A DNA stretch of 39,569 bases from JBOGWP01 sp050693875 (GTDB lineage: Bacteria; Actinomycetota; CADDZG01; JAHWKV01; JBOGWP01). This document shows, one piece after another, positions 33,771-39,569 of the stretch. The DNA lies in contig JBOGWP010000144.1 in NCBI GenBank assembly GCA_050693875.1, forward strand, positions 1 to 39,569. The letters run 5' to 3'. The notes beneath the pieces were generated by a model. That model saw only the letters and a list, made by a program, of their open reading frames with translations. It was not told the DNA's origin and did no database searches. Both the position numbers and the translations under genes were made by a program. Each line of letters starts with the position of its first letter. Positions within the stretch are counted from its first letter, which is position 1.

Positions 33771-33977
33771 TCAGACGGCCTGCTCGCTGGTCCCGTCGGT
33801 CGGGACGACGCGGTCCCGCCGTGCCTTGCGTCTGCGCACACGCGGCACGATCGCGGCAAGGAGCAGGGAGACCGTCGCGAGCAGCACCTCGGCCGCCACC
33901 AAAACCAGAATCCCCTTCATGCCGGCCACGAGGAGGGCTCCCAGCGCAAGAACGAACAGGAGGGCGATCACGCCCAT
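33771..33977 (-). CDS. Small two-helix membrane protein
   Basis: 68 residues from the ATG at 33977, which follows GGAGACAAGCG. Two hydrophobic helices (MGVIALLFVLALGALLVAGM and GILVLVAAEVLLATVSLLLA) are separated by a one- or two-residue turn and followed by a basic cytoplasmic tail (RVRRRKARRDR). By the positive-inside rule both termini are inside the cell. I recognise no family. It is on the opposite strand from the PAS-GGDEF-EAL gene and convergent with it, about 75 bases away. The larger open frame that continues upstream is out of phase with any recognisable protein, so I use this start. Confidence 0.6.
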   Translation of the reverse strand: MGVIALLFVLALGALLVAGMKGILVLVAAEVLLATVSLLLAAIVPRVRRRKARRDRVVPTDGTSEQAV

Positions 33978-34087
33978 CGCTTGTCTCCACGCTCGGGGAC
34001 CCGCCTGAGTCCTGGGCTCACGAGCCCGTATCCGCATTTGCCCGCCGCGGGCCGGGGGAAGCCGGGCAGGCTCGTCAGCCGGTTGAT

Positions 34088-34474
34088 TCAGTCCCCACGT
34101 GTTTGAAATACCCCGATTGGGGTAGGCGAGGCAAGTCCATCGGCGCGTGGGCTCTGTCGGGGCACGGCCCGACCCTGAAGGACGGCCCGCACCAGCCGGT
34201 CGACGCGGTCGGCCGCCGGGCTCAGCGATGCCCGGAATTGAATCCCCAGCGAGCGGCACCACTCCTCTCCTTTGAGGAGCAGGCGGGCGCCCTCGACCCC
34301 CATGAACGTCACCCCCCGCCAGTCCACGTGGAGCTCGAGCGGGAGCAGAGCGATGCATCGCTCGAACGCCTGGCGGGCACGGCCGATGGTTGGCGAAATC
34401 CAGCTCGCCGACGCCTGCATGGTGAAGGTGTCGCCCGCCCGCCCCTCGACGAAGACTCTGAAATGTGGTGCCAT
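34088..34474 (-). CDS. STAS-like domain protein
   Basis: 128 residues from the ATG at 34474, which follows GGGAGGAGCC. The pattern LELHVDWRGVTFMGVEGARL, then LLKGEEWCRSLGIQFRASLS and a final helix VDRLVRAVL, fits a STAS (anti-sigma antagonist) fold. In true antagonists the helix start carries a phosphorylatable Ser or Thr (for example DSSG); here the equivalent reads MGVEG, so this protein probably is not switched by a kinase. It may bind an anti-sigma factor or nucleotide permanently, or serve as a sulfate-transporter-like domain alone. No kinase gene is adjacent. It lies 23 bases downstream of the methylglyoxal synthase gene and may be co-transcribed with it. The frame is intact. Confidence 0.68.
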   Translation of the reverse strand: MAPHFRVFVEGRAGDTFTMQASASWISPTIGRARQAFERCIALLPLELHVDWRGVTFMGVEGARLLLKGEEWCRSLGIQFRASLSPAADRVDRLVRAVLQGRAVPRQSPRADGLASPTPIGVFQTRGD

Positions 34475-34497
34475 GGCTCCTCCCGCCGGTATGTGAG

Positions 34498-34933
34498 CTA
34501 CTCGACGAAGGCCTCCTCCTGCACGACGAGCGCTTCTCCGTCGATCGTGATTCGTTCGTACGGTTCCCCCATGAGCTTCGAGCTGATGACGAAGTCGGCC
34601 GTGGCACGGTTGCAGGCACAGGGGATGTTGTAGAGCGTGTGCGATCCGGAGCAGGGCCTTGCGGTCGACATCGTGCGGGTGAGGCTGCAGCGGGTCCCAA
34701 AAGAAGATCAGGACGTCGACCTTGCCCTCAGCGATCGCCGCCCCCACCGCTGGTCGCCGCCGAGCGGGCCGCTGCGGAAGAGCACCACGGGCACTCCGAG
34801 CTCGGCTTCGACGAGGGCTCCGGTGGTCCCCGTGGTGCCGGGCGAGGATCTCCCGGTTCCAGCTCGTCCACGCGAGCATGTCGCTCTTGCGATTGTCGTG
34901 CGCGACGAGGGCGATGGTCTTGACCTCCGGCAT
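34498..34933 (-). pseudogene. mgsA: Methylglyoxal synthase, about three frameshifts
   Basis: Converts dihydroxyacetone phosphate to methylglyoxal and phosphate. The ATG at 34933 gives MPEVKTIALVAHDNRKSDML; an in-frame GTG at 34987 is possible. Family motifs are all seen: AHDNRK with His and Asp, GTTGALVEAELGVPVVL, FRSGPLGGDQRWG, KVDVLIFFWDPLQPHPHDVD with the active-site His and Asp, and NIPCACNRATADFVISSKLM near the end. They are in three frames, with breaks near 34850, 34752 and 34640. In the second block about four residues usually found before GTTG are missing, so a small deletion accompanies the break. The C-terminus (IDGEALVVQEEAFVE) is longer than in E. coli MgsA. The TAG is at 34498. 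Confidence 0.82.
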
Positions 34934-35118
34934 CTCAACGTTCGCGGCGCCCGGCGGCGCCTCGACGAGCCCTCGCTCTCGTGCCACCCCTCAAAGGCTA
35001 GGCGAGGAGGCCGGCCCGATGGTGGTCTCGCAGTGAACTCGCCGCGAACCTTACGAGGGCGGCGGCAGGTGCGTGAGCACCTACCCCAATTGTCGGTCTG
35101 CGGTGCGCGTCCCCCCGA

Positions 35119-35769
35119 TCACGAAGCCTTTGCTGCCGAGACGCGCTCGACGATCCCCCACTTGCTCTGCTCGATCTCCTCGATGCGCATCCCCTCGCGC
35201 TCGAGGTGGGCGACGGGCTCCCGCAGCTGATGATCCCCTTGAAACCGCACCGCGACGAGGTCGATGACACGCTGCACCCCCCGCACGAGAGCGTTGGAGC
35301 CGGCGACGTGCTCCAGGAGCAGGATGCGGCCACCATGACGAAGAACGCGCACCGCCTCCCGCACCGCGGCGGCGTGATCGGGGATCGAGCAGAGCGACAG
35401 CGTCGATACCACGGTGTCGAAGCTCTCGTCGGGGAAGGGAAGGACCTGGGCGTCGCCGAGCTGCAGGTCGACCTCCCGGGCCAGCCGGCGGGCTCGGGCC
35501 CGGGCATGCTCGAGCATTCCGGGGCTGAGGTCGATGCCGGTGAGACGCACCTCCGGGGGATAGTGGGGAAGGTTGCGAGCGGTCCCCACACCGATTTCGA
35601 GAACGTCGCCCCGGGCCCTCGAGCACACCCACCGGCGACCGCCGGAGAAGAGGACCTTCTCCCAGAATTCGATCCGGCGGTCGTACAGGGGGGCCGCCCG
35701 GTCCCAGAGGCCGCGTACGCGCTCGGTCTCCCGGTCGGCGTCGCCGCGGTCCCCCTTTCGTGCCGTGAT
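35119..35769 (-). CDS. Class I SAM-dependent methyltransferase (UbiE/Methyltransf_11 type); start codon unclear
   Basis: About 217 residues. SAM-binding motif I is GDVLEIGVGTARNLPHYP, then LTGIDLSPGMLEHARARARR with the ribose-binding Asp, QLGDAQVLPFPDESFDTVVS, and VLRHGGRILLLEHVAGSNAL. The family's N-terminal block is also present in the same frame (RGLWDRAAPLYDRRIEFWEK), so the gene must begin upstream of it. No ATG, GTG or TTG occurs there; the first in-frame standard start is a GTG at 35628, too late because it would remove that block. At 35769 an ATC follows GGGAGGACGAG with ideal spacing, so the start is either a rare ATC or a mutated/misread ATG; I place the start there. The substrate is unknown. 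The gene is divergent from the DUF3224 gene. Confidence 0.85.
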   Translation of the reverse strand: MTARKGDRGDADRETERVRGLWDRAAPLYDRRIEFWEKVLFSGGRRWVCSRARGDVLEIGVGTARNLPHYPPEVRLTGIDLSPGMLEHARARARRLAREVDLQLGDAQVLPFPDESFDTVVSTLSLCSIPDHAAAVREAVRVLRHGGRILLLEHVAGSNALVRGVQRVIDLVAVRFQGDHQLREPVAHLEREGMRIEEIEQSKWGIVERVSAAKAS

Positions 35770-35856
35770 CTCGTCCTCCCGAGTCTCTGCCCGCGGAGCT
35801 CACGCGGTCCGTCCGGGTATGAGGTTCGTCGGACCGACCGAGCAAGGAGAACCATA

Positions 35857-36252
35857 ATGCCGAATGCGAACGGCACGTTCGCGATCAGGTCGATGGGCGA
35901 GGACGCGCTCCGGGAGGTCGAGGGCGGTGCCAGGCTCACCCGAGCGAGGGGCACCCAGCAATTCTCGGGTGACATCGAGGGCGAGGGATCGGTGGAGTGG
36001 CTGATGTGCTACTCGCCCGACGGAAGCGCCACCTTTGTGGGGCTCCAAACGATCTCCGGCGCCGTCGGGGACCGGAAGGGAAGCATCGTCGTCCAGGCCG
36101 GAGGGCGCCACGACGGCAACGAGTCGCGGGGGAGCTGGACCGTCATCGCGGGCTCGGGCACGGGCGGGCTCTCGGGCCTCAGCGGGGAGGGAACCTTCCA
36201 CGCGCCGGGGGGGCGTGAGGTCTCGTACCGGTTGGAGTACCAGTTCGGCTGA
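35857..36252 (+). CDS. DUF3224-family protein
   Basis: 131 residues starting MPNANGTFAIRSMGEDALRE after AAGGAGAACCATA, a strong ribosome site. The family blocks are GARLTRARGTQQFSGDIEGE, GSVEWLMCYSPDGSATFVGL, KGSIVVQAGGRHDGNESRGS and SGTGGLSGLSGEGTFHAPGG, ending YRLEYQFG. These proteins form a small beta-barrel like that of allene oxide cyclases and have no established function. No signal peptide is present, so the protein is cytosolic. It is divergent from the methyltransferase gene with about 90 bases between them, and converges on the aldo-keto reductase. The frame is intact. Confidence 0.88.
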   Translation: MPNANGTFAIRSMGEDALREVEGGARLTRARGTQQFSGDIEGEGSVEWLMCYSPDGSATFVGLQTISGAVGDRKGSIVVQAGGRHDGNESRGSWTVIAGSGTGGLSGLSGEGTFHAPGGREVSYRLEYQFG

Positions 36253-36280
36253 GCGCCGTGAGGCGACGGCGCGATGCTTT

Positions 36281-37333
36281 CTAGGCGGGACCCCCGTTGG
36301 CCCGCCGCCGGGCGGCACGGCGCATCCAGGGCGGCTCCCAGCCCCGGTCGGCCCTCTCGACGACGCTCCCGGGGGCCACGATTCGATCGATGGCATCGAG
36401 GGTGTCGGCGTCGAGGCGGACCTCGGCCCCCCACAGCAGATCCGCAAGCTGCTCGCTCGTCCGGGGGCCGATGATGGCTGAGGTCACCGCCGGATGCGAG
36501 AGCGTGAAGGCGATCGACATGTGGCTGAGGGACACGCCCGCCTCCTTGGCCACCTGGAGAAGGTTCTCGACTAGGTCGAGCTTTTGCTGGTTCCCCGGCC
36601 GCTCGAGGTGATACCGGGCGACCCGCTTTCCCCACTGGCCCGCCCGCGCGATGCGCGAGTCGGGCGGGATCTCGTGGCCGCGCCGGTACTTGCCGGTGAG
36701 CCATCCTCCGGCGAGTGGACTCCACACCACGATGCTCATTCCGAAACGGCGCGCGACGGGGAAGACATCTCGCTCCGCCTCTCGCGCGAACACCGAGTAG
36801 GGAGCCTGCTCGCAAGCGAACCGCTCCAACCCCCGGCGCTCGCTCGCCCAGAGGGCCTCGACCATCTGCCATGCCTGAAAGGTCGAGGATCCCAGGTAGC
36901 GGATCTTGCCCTGGCGGACCAGGTCGGTGAGCGCGCCCAGCGTCTCCTCGATGTGGGTGTTGGGATCGGGCCGGTGGAGCTGGTAGATGTCGATGTAGTC
37001 GGTGCCGAGGCGCCGCAGGCTGGCCTCGACCCCGCGCATGATCCGGAGCCGGGAGTTGCCCCGGGCGCTCGGGTCCTTTCCGGCTGAGCTGTACATCGAG
37101 GCGAGCACGACGTCGTCCCTGCGGCCGCGCAGCGCCTTGCCGACGATCGTCTCGGACTCTCCAGTGGAGTAGAAGTCCGCGGTATCGATCAGGTTGATCC
37201 CCGAGTCCAGCGCGGAGTGGATCATCCGGGCGCAGTCGTCGGGATCCGGGTTTCCCCAGGATCCGAACATCATTCCGCCGAGGCAGTGCGTGCCGACTCG
37301 GAGCCCGGTCCTCCCGAGCGCTCGGTACTCCAT
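36281..37333 (-). CDS. Aldo-keto reductase family protein lacking the catalytic Lys
   Basis: 350 residues, starting MEYRALGRTGLRVGTHCLGG. The (beta/alpha)8 barrel signatures are present: INLIDTADFYSTGESETIVG with Asp and the catalytic Tyr, TDYIDIYQLHRPDPNTHIEE with the His, VCEQ-like FACEQAPYSVFAREAERDV, SIVVWSPLAGGWLTGKYRRG, and an NADPH-binding end (VTSAIIGPRTSEQLADLL). In place of the usual LATK at the end of strand 3 it reads DDVVLASMYSSAGKDPSARG, so the catalytic Lys is Met. Members of the same subgroup normally have LATKV there. The protein may therefore be inactive as a reductase or use another residue. It lies 41 bases downstream of thiC on the same strand and could be co-transcribed. 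No strong ribosome site is seen before the ATG. Confidence 0.9.
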   Translation of the reverse strand: MEYRALGRTGLRVGTHCLGGMMFGSWGNPDPDDCARMIHSALDSGINLIDTADFYSTGESETIVGKALRGRRDDVVLASMYSSAGKDPSARGNSRLRIMRGVEASLRRLGTDYIDIYQLHRPDPNTHIEETLGALTDLVRQGKIRYLGSSTFQAWQMVEALWASERRGLERFACEQAPYSVFAREAERDVFPVARRFGMSIVVWSPLAGGWLTGKYRRGHEIPPDSRIARAGQWGKRVARYHLERPGNQQKLDLVENLLQVAKEAGVSLSHMSIAFTLSHPAVTSAIIGPRTSEQLADLLWGAEVRLDADTLDAIDRIVAPGSVVERADRGWEPPWMRRAARRRANGGPA

Positions 37334-37374
37334 CGAGCGGGAAGGCTACCGCGTTCGGCTCGGGTCGGGCCGCG

Positions 37375-39147
<1,773 letters not shown>

Positions 39148-39152
39148 CGCGG

Positions 39153-39242
39153 CTCTCCCTTCGCCAGCATTACCCGGATCAGGTAGGGACGGTCGACGCC
39201 GGCCTCAGGCGCCCTCTCAGCCCGGTCGCCCCGAGCTCCCGT
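39153..39242 (-). ncRNA. TPP riboswitch (thi-box) upstream of thiC
   Basis: On the minus strand the leader contains the pyrimidine-sensing thi-box GGGCTGAGAGGGCGCC and the pyrophosphate-sensing part ACCTGATCCGGGTAATGCTG followed by GCGAAGGGA, the near-invariant TPP aptamer core. GCTCT on the 5' side can pair with AGAGC on the 3' side to form the P1 stem. The thiC ribosome site GGGAG lies inside or beside P1's 3' strand, 9 to 12 bases before the ATG, so ligand binding would hide it. Control is therefore probably at translation; I see no terminator hairpin with a T-run between aptamer and gene. Confidence 0.95.
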
Positions 39243-39396
39243 AGAGCTTCTTCCTATCACACCCGCACCTTCGACACGGCGTTGCCAGTGCGCTCGTGGA
39301 GGCGCGCCGCCCCCTTCGCGGCTCGAAGCTGCCGCCGTTAGGGAGTGGTAGCTAACAAGCCGCGCGATCATACCCGGCGTGATGTAGCCTCTTCCG
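39243..39396. other. Spacer between the thiC leader and an IS end
   Basis: No gene. It should contain the thiC promoter on the minus strand and the terminal repeat of the element starting on the right. The stretch around 39340-39365 (GGGAGTGGTAGCTAACAAGC) is a candidate IS terminus, but the second end is outside the window. Confidence 0.4.
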
Positions 39397-39569
39397 GTGG
39401 AGGTCACGGAGCAGGCGCTGCGCCGAAAGCTCTCCGTCGTGATGCCCCATCTCGATGAACGACAGCGGCGAATCCTCGCCGGGGCGGAGGCTCGGGCGTT
39501 GGGCCGCGGCGGCGTCGCCCTGGTCGCCAGGGCAACGGGCATGTCCCGTTCGACGGTGCAGGGGGCGGT
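39397..39569 (+). CDS. ISAzo13-like transposase, N-terminal fragment (cut by the window edge)
   Basis: The GTG at 39397 opens a frame that reads VEVTEQALRRKLSVVMPHLD, then ERQRRILAGAEARALGRGGV and ALVARATGMSRSTVQGA. This is the characteristic N-terminus of ISAzo13 transposases, with LDERQRRxLAxxEARALGRGG and a helix-turn-helix ending SRSTV. Only 57 codons are in the window, so integrity cannot be judged. Together with the IS481 element on the left it shows that the region is bordered by insertion sequences on both sides. Confidence 0.8.
   Translation, partial: MEVTEQALRRKLSVVMPHLDERQRRILAGAEARALGRGGVALVARATGMSRSTVQGA

Noticed and set aside
32041..34008. 655-codon open frame overlapping the GGDEF-EAL gene
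   Set aside because: It is the shifted reading of a gene with complete domains in another frame.

Overview
The window is about 39.6 kb of very G+C-rich DNA with third-codon-position GC bias, so long antisense open frames shadow most real genes. The gene content suggests a free-living, monoderm-like, high-GC bacterium from soil or sediment. The evidence is an LPXTG-type sortase substrate, an ECF42 sigma factor with its DGPF partner, an ArsR/SRPBCC module, and actinobacterial-looking paired HME-type RND pumps with a tiny lipoprotein adaptor and no outer-membrane factor. Actinomycetota (for example a Thermoleophilia-like lineage) is my first guess and a high-GC Chloroflexota lineage the second. 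I saw no rRNA, tRNA, CRISPR array, phage module or replication origin.

Layout. (1) 1-1345: an IS481-type element, cut by the window edge, with a frameshifted transposase and iterated GGAACGATG motifs at its end. (2) 1392-7818, minus strand: a tightly coupled five-gene cassette encoding a patatin phospholipase, a subtilase, a ComEC-like metallo-beta-lactamase-fold hydrolase, an astacin-type metalloprotease and an unnamed conserved protein; none has a clear signal peptide. (3) 7946-14869, minus strand: RND pump, short adaptor-like lipoprotein, second RND pump. (4) 15483-22.6 kb: an LPXTG surface protein, then a degraded-looking stretch in which a sulfatase, a small cysteine protein, a gamma-glutamylcyclotransferase, an OmpR-type regulator and its kinase are interrupted by frameshifts. 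The kinase is cut off just after its phospho-acceptor histidine and runs into palindromic repeats. (5) 22.8-28.5 kb: DGPF protein and ECF42 sigma factor with a matching promoter, then on the minus strand ArsR plus two SRPBCC genes, a propeller-like protein and a glycerophosphodiesterase, then a small secreted protein. (6) 28.5-39.2 kb: a frameshifted membrane histidine kinase, a DUF1338 oxygenase, a PAS-GGDEF-EAL protein, a small membrane protein, a STAS protein, methylglyoxal synthase, a methyltransferase, a DUF3224 protein, an aldo-keto reductase and thiC under a TPP riboswitch. (7) The right edge carries the start of an ISAzo13-like transposase.

How genes work together. The hydrolase cassette is the best candidate for an undescribed system: overlapping or near-overlapping junctions imply co-translation of two proteases, a lipase and an MBL enzyme. 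The two RND pumps and the short lipoprotein look like one export machine. The ECF42/DGPF pair is a known type of signalling unit. Frameshifts are strikingly clustered: none in the 1.4-16.5 kb operons, many in 16.7-21.1, 24.4-26.8, 28.5-30.4 and 34.5-34.9 kb. This means either patchy assembly errors or local gene decay, and it limits confidence in every interrupted gene.
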